The notes: generated by a model from the letters alone, not told the origin. A stretch of 6,867 bases of DNA from Alphaproteobacteria bacterium (GCA_003250275.1 QKGW01000014.1:1-6867); one strand, 5' to 3'. Positions 1 through 6,148 are shown, numbered from the stretch's first letter. Translations and numbers: made by a program.

Positions 1-1097
1 ATTTCGTCGGCGAGCCCGAGGGCGCGCGCGGCGTTGCGGGTGAAGCCCGCGATCGCTTCGTCGACGGTGAAGCCGAACAGCGTCGCCGCCATGTTCATCG
101 TCAGCAGCGCCGAGGTCAGCGGCGAGGTGCCGGGGTTGCTGTCGGTCGAGATCGCCATCGCCACGCCCGCGTCGCGCAGCGCCTGGACCGGCGGCTTCTT
201 CGTCTCGCGCAGGGTGTAGAACGCGCCGGGCAGCAGCACCGCGACCGTCCCCGCCCCGGCCATCGCCGCGACGCCCTCGGGGTTGAGCCATTCGAGGTGC
301 TCAGCCGAGCGCGCGCCATAGGCGGCGGCGAGCGCCGCGCCGCCCTGATCGGAGAGCTGCTCGGCATGGAGCTTGACCGGCAGGCCGAGGCGCTGCGCCG
401 CATCGAACACCCGCGCGATCTCCGCCGGGGTGAAGGCGATGGTCTCGCAGAAGCCGTCTACCATGTCGACGAGGCCTTCCGCCGCCGCCCGCTCCAGACC
501 GGGCAGCACCACCTCGGCGAGGTAGTCGCCGTTGCGGCCCTTGTATTCGGGCGGCGTCGCGTGCGCGGCGAGCCAGGTCGTCACCACCCGCACCGGACGC
601 AACTCGGCGAGGCGGCGCGCGGCGCGCAGCATCGCAAGCTCGCTCTCGACGGTGAGGCCGTAGCCCGACTTGATCTCGACGGTGCAAACGCCCTCCGCGA
701 GCAGCGCGTCGAGGCGCGCGAGGCTGGCGGCGGCAAGACCCTCGGCGTCGAGCGCACGGGTCGCGGCGACGGTCGCGGCGATGCCGCCGCCGGCGCGGGC
801 GATCTCTTCGTAGGTCGCGCCCGCGAGGCGCATCTCGAACTCGTGCGCGCGGTCGCCGCCGTAGACGAGATGGGTGTGGCAGTCGATCAGCGCCGGGGTC
901 GCCCAGCGGCCCTCGCAATCCACCGCCTCGGCGGCGGCGAAGGCGCGCGGCAGATCGGCCTCGGGTCCGGCGAAGAGAATGCGCCCGCCCGCGGCGGCGA
1001 TCGCGCCGTATTCGATCGCCCCGAGGCCGGGGAGATCGTCGCGCAGCGTCGCGAGACGGAGATTGCGCCACAGACGGATGGAAGACTCGCTCGGCAT
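1..1097 (-). CDS. hutI: Imidazolonepropionase HutI (C-terminus cut by window edge)
   Basis: This enzyme hydrolyses 4-imidazolone-5-propanoate to N-formimidoyl-L-glutamate, the third step of cytoplasmic histidine degradation. The frame is open from the ATG at 1097 to the left edge, giving 365 codons with no stop. Family members are about 400 residues, so roughly 35-40 C-terminal residues are missing. It is a metal-dependent amidohydrolase. Visible motifs are HTH at residues 74-76 (first metal-ligand pair), the family block RLAGATYEEIARAGGGI at about 90-106, VEIKSGYGL at about 141-148, H244 in KLHAEQLSDQGG, H267 in AEHLEWLNP, and D319 in STDSNPGTSPL. All expected ligand positions are present and nothing looks broken. 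The start is supported by the typical N-terminus (LWRNLRLATL) and an upstream AGGACAGGG. It is divergent from hutC and faces the palindromic operator. Further hut genes probably lie beyond the left edge, but they are not visible. Confidence 0.96.
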   Translation of the reverse strand, partial: MPSESSIRLWRNLRLATLRDDLPGLGAIEYGAIAAAGGRILFAGPEADLPRAFAAAEAVDCEGRWATPALIDCHTHLVYGGDRAHEFEMRLAGATYEEIARAGGGIAATVAATRALDAEGLAAASLARLDALLAEGVCTVEIKSGYGLTVESELAMLRAARRLAELRPVRVVTTWLAAHATPPEYKGRNGDYLAEVVLPGLERAAAEGLVDMVDGFCETIAFTPAEIARVFDAAQRLGLPVKLHAEQLSDQGGAALAAAYGARSAEHLEWLNPEGVAAMAGAGTVAVLLPGAFYTLRETKKPPVQALRDAGVAMAISTDSNPGTSPLTSALLTMNMAATLFGFTVDEAIAGFTRNAARALGLADE

Positions 1098-1119
1098 CGC
1101 CCTGTCCTTTTCTCCGTAA

Positions 1120-1148
1120 AATGTATATACATGAAATAGGGGCGTCCA
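1120..1148 (-). promoter_or_regulatory. Candidate hutI promoter overlapping the operator
   Basis: On the minus strand, TGGACG (1148-1143) could be a -35 box. After a 17-nt spacer comes TACATT (1125-1120), a possible -10 box that overlaps the left half of the operator palindrome. Each hexamer matches the sigma-70 consensus at about four of six positions, so the call is tentative. The overlap would explain repression by simple occlusion. Confidence 0.35.
1121..1132. promoter_or_regulatory. Probable HutC operator (perfect 12-bp palindrome)
   Basis: ATGTATATACAT is a perfect palindrome in otherwise GC-rich DNA, between divergent hutI and hutC. It lies 23 nt upstream of the hutI start and 85 nt upstream of the hutC start. 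Known HutC operators are AT-rich palindromes built on TGTATA-type half sites, so it should bind the HutC dimer encoded next door, with urocanate as the likely inducer. Binding here would block hutI transcription and could also autoregulate hutC. The palindrome is seen directly; the binding is inferred. Confidence 0.82.
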
Positions 1149-1167
1149 GGGAAAATCCGAGACGCCC
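1140..1167. repeat. Inverted repeat in the hutC leader region
   Basis: GGGCGTC (1140-1146) and GACGCCC (1161-1167) form a perfect 7-bp stem around a 14-nt loop, 8 bp to the right of the HutC operator. No T tract follows on either strand, so it is not a clear terminator. It could fold in the hutC mRNA leader if transcription starts upstream of it. It also overlaps the candidate hutI -35 box. In DNA this GC-rich, a 7-bp repeat may be chance. Confidence 0.4.
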
Positions 1168-1217
1168 GGGCAAGAAATCGCTTTCGCTCCGGTCCGCCCG
1201 AGGTTAAGCGGGAGAAT

Positions 1218-1949
1218 ATGAATATGCCGACGACCGCCCCGCCCGCCCAGACCCTGCACCAGCGCATCCTCGCCGAAATCGAGGGGCGGATCGTCTCGGG
1301 CGAATGGCCGCCCGGCCACCGCATCCCCTTCGAGATGGAGCTGGCGGCGCACTACGGCTGCTCGCGGATGACGGTGAACAAGGCGCTCTCGCAACTCGCC
1401 CGCGCCGGATTGATCGAGCGGCGCAAGAAGTCGGGCAGCTTCGTGCTGCAGCCGCGCGGCCAGTCGGCGGTGCTCGAAATCGCCGATATCAAGACCGAAA
1501 TCCTCGCCCTCGGCCTGCCCTACGCCTGCGACGTGCGCCGCCGCGCCGCGCGCAAGAGCCGCGCCGCCGACGGCTTCTCGCCCGCGCTCGAAAGCGGCGC
1601 GCCGGTGCTCGACGTGCTCTGCGTCCACATGGCGGGCGCGCAACCGTTCTGCCTGGAGGAACGGCTGATCAACCTCGCCGCGGTGCCGGAGGCGGAAACC
1701 GCCGAGTTCGCCGATACGCCGCCCGGTCTGTGGCTGCTCCAGTGGGTGCCGTGGAGCGAGGCGGAGCACGTCATCAGCGCAGCCCCGGCGTCGCCCGCGG
1801 AGGCCGAGACGCTCGGCGTCGCGCCCGGCGCCGCGTGCCTCGAAATCGTCCGCCGCACCTGGAGCGGCGCGCGCCCGATCACGCGGGTGCGCCTGCTCTA
1901 CCCCGGCGACCGCCACACCCTCACCGCCCGCTTCACCCCCAAGGGCTGA
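1218..1949 (+). CDS. hutC: HutC, histidine-utilization repressor (GntR family)
   Basis: HutC is a DNA-binding repressor of the hut genes; in studied species it is released from DNA by urocanate. The 243-residue length is typical. An N-terminal GntR winged helix-turn-helix spans about residues 12-76, with recognition region HYGCSRMTVNKALSQLARAG at 45-64 and wing RRKKSGSFV at 68-76. A UTRA effector domain follows at about 90-240, containing QPFCLEERLINLAAVPEA and ending in RVRLLYPGDRHTLTARF. The IPFEMEL and MTVNKALSQLARAGLIERR blocks are those I associate with alphaproteobacterial HutC rather than the enterobacterial or Pseudomonas forms. The SD GGGAG (1210-1214) lies only 3 nt from the first ATG but 9 nt from a second in-frame ATG at 1224, so translation may begin at Met3. 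It is divergent from hutI across a palindromic operator and probably co-transcribed with the SDR gene downstream. Confidence 0.95.
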   Translation: MNMPTTAPPAQTLHQRILAEIEGRIVSGEWPPGHRIPFEMELAAHYGCSRMTVNKALSQLARAGLIERRKKSGSFVLQPRGQSAVLEIADIKTEILALGLPYACDVRRRAARKSRAADGFSPALESGAPVLDVLCVHMAGAQPFCLEERLINLAAVPEAETAEFADTPPGLWLLQWVPWSEAEHVISAAPASPAEAETLGVAPGAACLEIVRRTWSGARPITRVRLLYPGDRHTLTARFTPKG

Positions 1950-1957
1950 GCGGCCCG

Positions 1958-1965
1958 AAAGGAGG
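1958..1965 (+). promoter_or_regulatory. Strong ribosome binding site of the SDR gene
   Basis: AAAGGAGG lies 6 nt before the ATG at 1972 and is nearly a full anti-SD match. It is stronger than the hutC site, so SDR may be translated more efficiently than the repressor from a shared message. It fixes the SDR start. Confidence 0.8.
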
Positions 1966-1971
1966 CTTCCG

Positions 1972-2679
1972 ATGGACCGCAGGACCGCTCTCGTCACCGG
2001 CGCCGCCCACGGGATCGGCCGCGCCGTCGCCCTGCGCCTCGCCGCCGACGGCTGGGCGGTGCTCGGCGTCGACCTCGTGCCCGCAGGCATCCCGGAAAGC
2101 TGCACCACCTGCGCCGCCGATCTCGGCACGCCCGAGGGCTGCGCCGCGGCAATCGCGGCGGCGCGTGCGGCAGGCCGCCTCGACCTCCTCGTCAACAACG
2201 CCGGGATCAGCGAATTCCGCCCCCTCGCGGACGCCACGCTCGACCACTGGAACCGCGTGCTCGCGGTCAACCTCACCGCGCCGTTCCTGCTCGCCCAGGG
2301 CCTCGCGCCGCTGCTCGCGGACGCCCCCGGCGGCGGTGCGATCGTCAACCTCGCCTCGACCCGCGCGACGATGAGCGAACCCGGCACCGAGGCCTACTCG
2401 GCAACCAAGGGCGGCATCTTCGCGCTCACCCACGCGCTCGCGGTCTCGCTCGGCCCCGAGGTGCGGGTCAACTGCATCAGCCCTGGCTGGATCGACACGG
2501 GGAAATCGGGCGGACTGCGCCCCGAGGACCACGCCCAGCACCCCGCCGGGCGCGTCGGCCGCCCCGAGGACGTCGCCGCGATGGTGGCGTGGCTGGCGGG
2601 ACCGGAGGCGGGCTTCGTCACCGGCGCGAACTTCGTCCTCGACGGCGGCATGACCCGCAAGATGATCTACGCCGAATGA
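1972..2679 (+). CDS. Short-chain dehydrogenase/reductase (classical SDR), substrate unknown
   Basis: This is an NAD(P)-dependent oxidoreductase with a Rossmann fold, 235 residues, slightly short for classical SDRs (about 250). It has the cofactor motif TGAAHGIG at residues 9-16, Asp34 at the end of beta-2 (VDL), which usually favours NAD(H) over NADP(H), NNAG at 75-78, and the complete tetrad N100, S129, Y142, K146 (YSATK). SPGWIDT at 170-176 is the normal post-catalytic loop. The substrate-binding segment after it is short, running quickly into HAQHPAGRVGRPEDVA. The C-terminus VLDGGMTRKMIYAE resembles, from memory, an SDR subfamily also seen in Firmicutes. The start is secure: AAAGGAGG at 1958-1965 with a 6-nt spacer. 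It begins 22 nt after hutC, so the two are probably one transcript. No canonical hut step needs an SDR, so its job is unknown; an accessory imidazole or hydroxy-acid reaction is possible. Catalytic class is certain, substrate is not. Confidence 0.93.
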   Translation: MDRRTALVTGAAHGIGRAVALRLAADGWAVLGVDLVPAGIPESCTTCAADLGTPEGCAAAIAAARAAGRLDLLVNNAGISEFRPLADATLDHWNRVLAVNLTAPFLLAQGLAPLLADAPGGGAIVNLASTRATMSEPGTEAYSATKGGIFALTHALAVSLGPEVRVNCISPGWIDTGKSGGLRPEDHAQHPAGRVGRPEDVAAMVAWLAGPEAGFVTGANFVLDGGMTRKMIYAE

Positions 2680-2714
2680 TCACGGCCCCGCACTTGCATT
2701 TTCTCCCATAGACT

Positions 2715-2737
2715 CCGACTCTTGTTGCAAGAGTCGG
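2715..2737. repeat. Perfect 10-bp stem hairpin between the SDR and the four-cysteine gene
   Basis: CCGACTCTTG (2715-2724) and CAAGAGTCGG (2728-2737) are exact reverse complements around a 3-nt loop (TTG on the plus strand). It begins 35 nt after the SDR stop, in the 116-bp gap 2680-2795. Neither strand has a T run after the stem, so it is not a textbook intrinsic terminator. It may still end or protect the hutC-SDR transcript, or act as an operator for the next gene. I see no convincing promoter hexamers in the gap. Confidence 0.65.
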
Positions 2738-2784
2738 CACTCCCGACACCGCCTGGGCAAGCCGGCCGTTCCGATCACGATTTC

Positions 2785-2790
2785 GGGAGG
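2785..2790 (+). promoter_or_regulatory. Ribosome binding site that fixes a TTG start
   Basis: GGGAGG at 2785-2790 lies 5 nt before TTG 2796. The nearest ATG (2809) is in another frame, and the next in-frame ATG is codon 26, past two of the four cysteines. This site therefore decides the TTG start of the small gene. Confidence 0.7.
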
Positions 2791-2795
2791 CACGA

Positions 2796-3011
2796 TTGGC
2801 GAATTCGCATGGCAACATCTGCGAATACATCGAGGTTTGCGGTTTTTTCAACGCCGCGACGCAGGCGCGAATGACCGAGATGGACGACCTCATCCACCTC
2901 TACTGCCACGGCGGCGACGATCTCGAATGCGCGCGCAAGCGCTTCCTTCTGGCGATCAAGCGGCCCCCGCCCGACGGCATGTTGCCGAACGGGCAGATGC
3001 TGCGCGCCTGA
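2796..3011 (+). CDS. Small four-cysteine protein of unknown function (71 residues, TTG start)
   Basis: I do not recognise a named function. The 71-residue product has four cysteines, C9, C15, C37 and C45, in the pattern C-x5-C-x21-C-x7-C, set in NICEYIEVCGFFN, HLYCHGGDDLECARKR and a C-terminal PPPDGMLPNG. This resembles, from memory, small uncharacterised bacterial proteins with a C-x5-CxFF...YC...CAR layout, so I think the gene is real. The even spread of cysteines suggests one bound metal ion or Fe-S cluster; this is inference. There is no signal peptide or membrane segment, so it is probably cytoplasmic. GGGAGG 5 nt before the TTG supports translation. It is separated from SDR by a strong hairpin and may have its own promoter. 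Its stop is 6 nt from the convergent tctA stop. It could also be a small regulatory partner protein. The opposite strand is open in places here but carries no family motif. Confidence 0.72.
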   Translation: MANSHGNICEYIEVCGFFNAATQARMTEMDDLIHLYCHGGDDLECARKRFLLAIKRPPPDGMLPNGQMLRA

Positions 3012-3017
3012 TCCCCC

Positions 3018-4568
3018 TCAATCCTCCTGCGCCTGCGCCGCGCCCGGCACGGCGGCAGCCCTGCGTCCACGCAGACGGCGGAAGCTCGCGACGACGACGT
3101 AGGCGAGCAGCACCACCGTCGCGATCAGGAACGCGAGCGAGATCGGGCTCGACAGGAACACCGTGTAATCGCCCCCGGCGATCAGCAGGGTGCGCCGCAG
3201 ATTGGTTTCGAGCAGGCCGCCGAGGAGGTAACCGATCAGCAGCGGAATCACCGGGAAGCCGCCGAGCTTCATGAAATAGCCGAGGGTGATGAAGAAGATC
3301 AGGATGAACACGTCGGTCACCGATCCATCGGTGGCGAACGCGCCGGACGCGCAGAAGAGGATGATGCAGGGGTTGATGATCTGCGTCGGGATCAGCGGAA
3401 TGTACTTGGCGAAGTAGATCACCACCCGGCCGACGCCGATCATGATCACCGACGACAGGAAGATCGCCCAGAACAGCGAATAAACCACCGGCGCCGAGGT
3501 CTCGAAGATCGTCGGCCCCGGCGTCACCCCCTGGATCAGCAGCGCGCCGAGGAACAGCGCGGCGGTGCCGCTGCCCGGAATGCCGAGGGTGAGCAGCGGG
3601 CACAGGGTCGGCCCGACGGTGCCGTTGTTGCCCGCCTCGGCGGCGGCGACGCCGCGCAGCGAACCCTTGCCGAAGCGCTCGGGATGCGGCGAAAGCCGCC
3701 GCGCGAAGCCGTAGTTCAACATCGACCCGACCGCGGCGTTGAGCCCCGGCAGCGCGCCGATCACCGTGCCGATCGCCGCGCCGCTGAAAATGTAGGGGGC
3801 CATCGCCTTGAGATCGGCCCAGCGCACGCGGTCCTCGCTGCCGCCGAAGAGAATCCCCGCCTCGCCCTCGACGCTCTTGGTCCGTCCGGTCTGCTGGATG
3901 ATTTCGGCGCCGACGAACAACCCGACGAGCAGTGGGATCAGCGGCAGCCCAGAACTCAACGCGAGGGAATCGAAGTTGAGGCGCGGCATCGCGCTCAGCG
4001 GATCGCTGCCGACGAAGGAGAACATCAGCCCGAGCAGCACCGCGGCGATGCCCTTGTACCACGCGCTGCCGCCGACCCCGACGGTGGAGATGAGAACGAG
4101 CGAGAACAGCACGATCGAAAAGAATTCGGTGGAGCCGATCATCAGCGCGAGCGCGGCGATGCCCATCGAGAGGAACAGCATCGAGATCGAACTCAACACG
4201 TTGGAGAGCGATGAGCTGTAGAGCGCGGTCGAAAGCGCCTTGTTGGGGTAACCCTGCTGCGCCATCGGATAGCCGTCGAGCACGGTGATGCCGGATTCCG
4301 GCGCGCCCGGCGTGCCGAACAGCACCGCCGAGATGCTGCCGCCGTAGGTGCCGCCGACGTAAACGCCGACGAGCAGCGCGAGGCTCTGGTAGATGTCCAT
4401 ATAGAAGGTGAAGGGCAACAGGATGGCGATCGCGATGCCGCTGGTCAGGCCGGGAATCGCGCCGAAGACGATGCCGGTGGTCACGCCCGCGACGAGCAGC
4501 AGCAGGCTCTTGTAGCCGAGAGTGATCAGCGCGCCCTGGATGATTCCTTCAAGCATCGGCGTCTCCAT
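3018..4568 (-). CDS. tctA: TctA, large membrane subunit of a tripartite tricarboxylate transporter
   Basis: This is the transport channel of a TTT secondary carrier, moving a carboxylate across the inner membrane with the help of a periplasmic binding protein and TctB. Length is 516 residues (family about 500), with many hydrophobic segments. The first half holds GAIPGLTSGIAIAILLPFT at about 36-54 and GGTYGGSISAVLFGTPGAPE at 72-91. The second half repeats the theme with GALPGLNAAV at 271-280, then VAAAEAGNNGTVG and LTLGIPGSGTAA, the usual internal duplication. The tctB stop (TAG) directly abuts the first ATG at 4568. GGAG at 4566-4563 lies 6 nt before a second in-frame ATG at 4556 (Met5), which has the better SD and gives the more typical start MLEGIIQGAL, so Met5 may be the true start. 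It is the last gene of the operon as visible and is convergent with the four-cysteine gene. The specific solute is unknown. Confidence 0.96.
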   Translation of the reverse strand: METPMLEGIIQGALITLGYKSLLLLVAGVTTGIVFGAIPGLTSGIAIAILLPFTFYMDIYQSLALLVGVYVGGTYGGSISAVLFGTPGAPESGITVLDGYPMAQQGYPNKALSTALYSSSLSNVLSSISMLFLSMGIAALALMIGSTEFFSIVLFSLVLISTVGVGGSAWYKGIAAVLLGLMFSFVGSDPLSAMPRLNFDSLALSSGLPLIPLLVGLFVGAEIIQQTGRTKSVEGEAGILFGGSEDRVRWADLKAMAPYIFSGAAIGTVIGALPGLNAAVGSMLNYGFARRLSPHPERFGKGSLRGVAAAEAGNNGTVGPTLCPLLTLGIPGSGTAALFLGALLIQGVTPGPTIFETSAPVVYSLFWAIFLSSVIMIGVGRVVIYFAKYIPLIPTQIINPCIILFCASGAFATDGSVTDVFILIFFITLGYFMKLGGFPVIPLLIGYLLGGLLETNLRRTLLIAGGDYTVFLSSPISLAFLIATVVLLAYVVVASFRRLRGRRAAAVPGAAQAQED

Positions 4569-5024
4569 CTAGAACGGGATGATCCCCTGGGGAAAGTCGA
4601 CATGCAGGATCTTGCCGAGCACGACGTAGATCACCAGCGGCAGGATCGCGCTCACCGGTATCGCCACCAGCATCCGCCGCTCGCCCCACAACAGCTGCGA
4701 GAGCAGCACCGCGGCGAAGCTCGCCGCGAGGAAGCCGAGCGTGGTAAGGACGAAAGCGTAGACGAGCCAGATCGCGACCAGCAGGATGCCGCGGAGATTG
4801 AGCCGGGCGGCGCGTCCGTCGGGCGACGTGCGCAGCGCGTAGGCGATCTGCACCGCGCCGAGGGCGCCGATGCACCACGACACGATCGTCGGGAAGAACG
4901 AGGAATCGTCGATCACCGAGAGGTGCGGCGTGTACCACGGCTGGGTCCGCATGTAGACGAGCAGGAACGCGGCCAGGCCGATGAGGAACGCACCCGAGAC
5001 GATCTCGACTTTCTTCTGCTCCAT
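4569..5024 (-). CDS. tctB: TctB, small membrane subunit of the tripartite tricarboxylate transporter
   Basis: This is the small integral membrane partner of TctA. The 151-residue length is normal for the family, whose sequences are poorly conserved, so the call rests on size, topology and position between tctC and tctA. Hydrophobic stretches run at about residues 8-25, 43-64, 79-95, 97-112 and 118-137, fitting four to five membrane spans. The DDSSFFP segment at 39-45, just before the second span, is a typical TctB feature (the family often has D-x-x-x-FP here). The start ATG at 5024 has GGGAG at 5036-5032, 7 nt upstream. Its stop codon touches the first candidate tctA start, implying translational coupling. 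The 100-bp gap from tctC contains GC-rich hairpins. Confidence 0.92.
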   Translation of the reverse strand: MEQKKVEIVSGAFLIGLAAFLLVYMRTQPWYTPHLSVIDDSSFFPTIVSWCIGALGAVQIAYALRTSPDGRAARLNLRGILLVAIWLVYAFVLTTLGFLAASFAAVLLSQLLWGERRMLVAIPVSAILPLVIYVVLGKILHVDFPQGIIPF

Positions 5025-5052
5025 GGCTTCGCTCCCACGCGCCTGAGGAGCC

Positions 5053-5084
5053 GGCGCGGACCTCCGGTGCGGCGTCGCCGCGCC
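5053..5084. repeat. Secondary GC-rich inverted repeats in the tctC-tctB gap
   Basis: GGCGCGG (5053-5059) pairs with CCGCGCC (5078-5084) over an 18-nt loop. A competing short hairpin, GCGGC (5069-5073) with GCCGC (5077-5081) and a 3-nt loop, uses the same right arm, so only one can form. They lie downstream of the tctC-proximal hairpin in the message. In DNA this GC-rich, chance is a real alternative. Confidence 0.35.
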
Positions 5085-5103
5085 GAAGGATCCGCTCTCG
5101 AAG

Positions 5104-5122
5104 CGCCGGCCCCGGTCCGGCG
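5104..5122 (-). repeat. Intercistronic hairpin directly after tctC
   Basis: On the minus strand CGCCGG (5122-5117) pairs with CCGGCG (5109-5104) around a 7-nt loop, beginning 2 nt after the tctC stop. No T run follows. A stem at this place commonly protects the 3' end of a binding-protein message or causes partial termination, so that the periplasmic protein is made in excess over the membrane subunits. Seen: the stem. Inferred: the role. Confidence 0.5.
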
Positions 5123-5124
5123 AT

Positions 5125-6108
5125 CTACTTCTTCGCCAGACCGAGTTCGTCGATCAGTTTGCCGTAGGTGGCGTAGTCGTCCTCGGTCTTTTCCTTGAGC
5201 ACCGCCGGATCGGCGACGACACCTTCGAGGCTCGCGCCCGCCTTGGTGAACATCGTCTGGACTTCGGGGTCCTCGGTGATCTTGAGGAAGCCTTCGCGCA
5301 GCTTCGCGACCACCGCCGGAGGAGTCTTCGCCGGCGCGGCGAGAACGCGGTAATAGGCGCTATCGCCGTTCTTGTAGCCGAGCTCCTCGAGCGACGGGAT
5401 GGTGTCGAACGGCGCGCGCTTGACCTTGCCGCCGAAGACGAAGATCGGCTTGATCGTCCCCTTCTCGATGTGGGTCTTGGCGGTGCTGTCGGAGATGTTG
5501 CCGTACATCACGTGACCGCCGAGCACGTTGGCGTTGGTCTCGGCCGCACCGTTGAACGGGATCAGCTTGACCTTGAGGCCCATCGCCTTGAACGCCTTGG
5601 CGAGCTGCATCCCGGAGATGTCGCCGAAGCCCGCGCAGCCCACCGTCACTGTGTCCGGATGCGCCTTCACATAGTCGTAGAACGACTTGAAGTCCTTCAC
5701 CGGGGCGGCGGGACCGGCGACCAGCATCATCACCGTGTAGCCGGGGCTGATCACCGGCACGAACGCGGTTTCGGGGTCGTACGGCGGCTTGAAGATGTGC
5801 GGGGCGGCGCCGTAAGAGCCGGAGGTGGTGGCGAGCAGGGTGTAGCCGTCGGCGGTGCCGTTGGCGACCTCGCCCGCACCGATCAGGCCGGAGCCGCCGG
5901 GCTTGTTCTCGACCACGATCGGCTGGCCGAAGTATTTCTCGCCTGCGGTCGCGAGGAACCGCGTGCTGACGTCCATGCCGCCGCCCGCCTTGAACGGAAC
6001 GACGATCTTGATCGGCTTCGACGGGAACGCCTCCTGCGCGTAACTCGCCGCGGACCCTGCGCACGCGACTGCCAGAGCCGCGAACAACGACGCAAAAATT
6101 CTCCTCAT
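5125..6108 (-). CDS. tctC: TctC, periplasmic solute-binding protein (Bug family) of the TTT system
   Basis: This is the extracytoplasmic receptor that captures a carboxylate and delivers it to TctA/TctB. From the ATG at 6108 it has 327 residues, normal for the Bug family. A Sec signal peptide is clear: MRR at the N-terminus, a hydrophobic core to about residue 20, and probable cleavage after SYA (residue 24). The mature protein begins QEAFPSKPIKIVVPFKAGGG, the family signature, followed by D46 and R50 in the first binding loop, GQPIVVENKPGGSGLIG at 61-77 and DGYTLL at 87-92. The start is decided by GGAGG at 6119-6115 with a 6-nt spacer, and by the signal peptide beginning exactly there; an in-frame ATG at 6186 would place 26 charged residues before it. 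It lies between the lyase gene and tctB. Bug ligands range over di- and tricarboxylates, aromatics and amino acids, so the substrate cannot be named. Confidence 0.95.
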   Translation of the reverse strand: MRRIFASLFAALAVACAGSAASYAQEAFPSKPIKIVVPFKAGGGMDVSTRFLATAGEKYFGQPIVVENKPGGSGLIGAGEVANGTADGYTLLATTSGSYGAAPHIFKPPYDPETAFVPVISPGYTVMMLVAGPAAPVKDFKSFYDYVKAHPDTVTVGCAGFGDISGMQLAKAFKAMGLKVKLIPFNGAAETNANVLGGHVMYGNISDSTAKTHIEKGTIKPIFVFGGKVKRAPFDTIPSLEELGYKNGDSAYYRVLAAPAKTPPAVVAKLREGFLKITEDPEVQTMFTKAGASLEGVVADPAVLKEKTEDDYATYGKLIDELGLAKK

Positions 6109-6133
6109 TGTGTTCCTCCATTCGTTGTTCTGG

Positions 6134-6148
6134 GCGGCGTTCCGCCGC
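6134..6148 (-). repeat. Hairpin in the tctC leader (lyase-tctC gap)
   Basis: GCGGCG and CGCCGC form a perfect 6-bp stem with a 3-nt loop (GAA on the minus strand), 25 nt upstream of the tctC start and about 56 nt after the lyase stop. A weaker stem lies at 6180-6197 (5 bp, 8-nt loop). Neither is followed by a T tract, so read-through from the lyase gene into tctC is expected. Both may be mRNA processing or stabilising structures, or chance in GC-rich DNA. I see no convincing separate tctC promoter in this 96-bp gap. Confidence 0.42.

Noticed and set aside
297..1139. Long plus-strand open frame (280 codons) opposite hutI, and similar frames at 301-1173 and 887-1324 minus
   Set aside because: Arg/Ala/Gly-rich products with no family motif; shadows of high third-position G+C in hutI, whose own frame carries every family motif.
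1304..2374. 356-codon plus-strand open frame spanning hutC and the SDR gene
   Set aside because: Low-complexity Arg/Pro/Ala product in a shifted frame over two clearly recognised genes; no motif and no SD.
2715..2737. Calling the hairpin an intrinsic terminator
   Set aside because: No T run follows the stem on either strand; kept as a repeat of unknown role.
2956..4062. 368-codon minus-strand open frame overlapping tctA
   Set aside because: Arg-rich frame-shifted shadow; the tctA frame shows membrane segments and TTT signatures throughout.
6055..6075. Possible lipoprotein signal (AVAC at residues 13-16) in TctC
   Set aside because: Poor lipobox with no Leu at -3, and a better signal-peptidase I site (SYA then QEA) lies downstream at residues 22-27.
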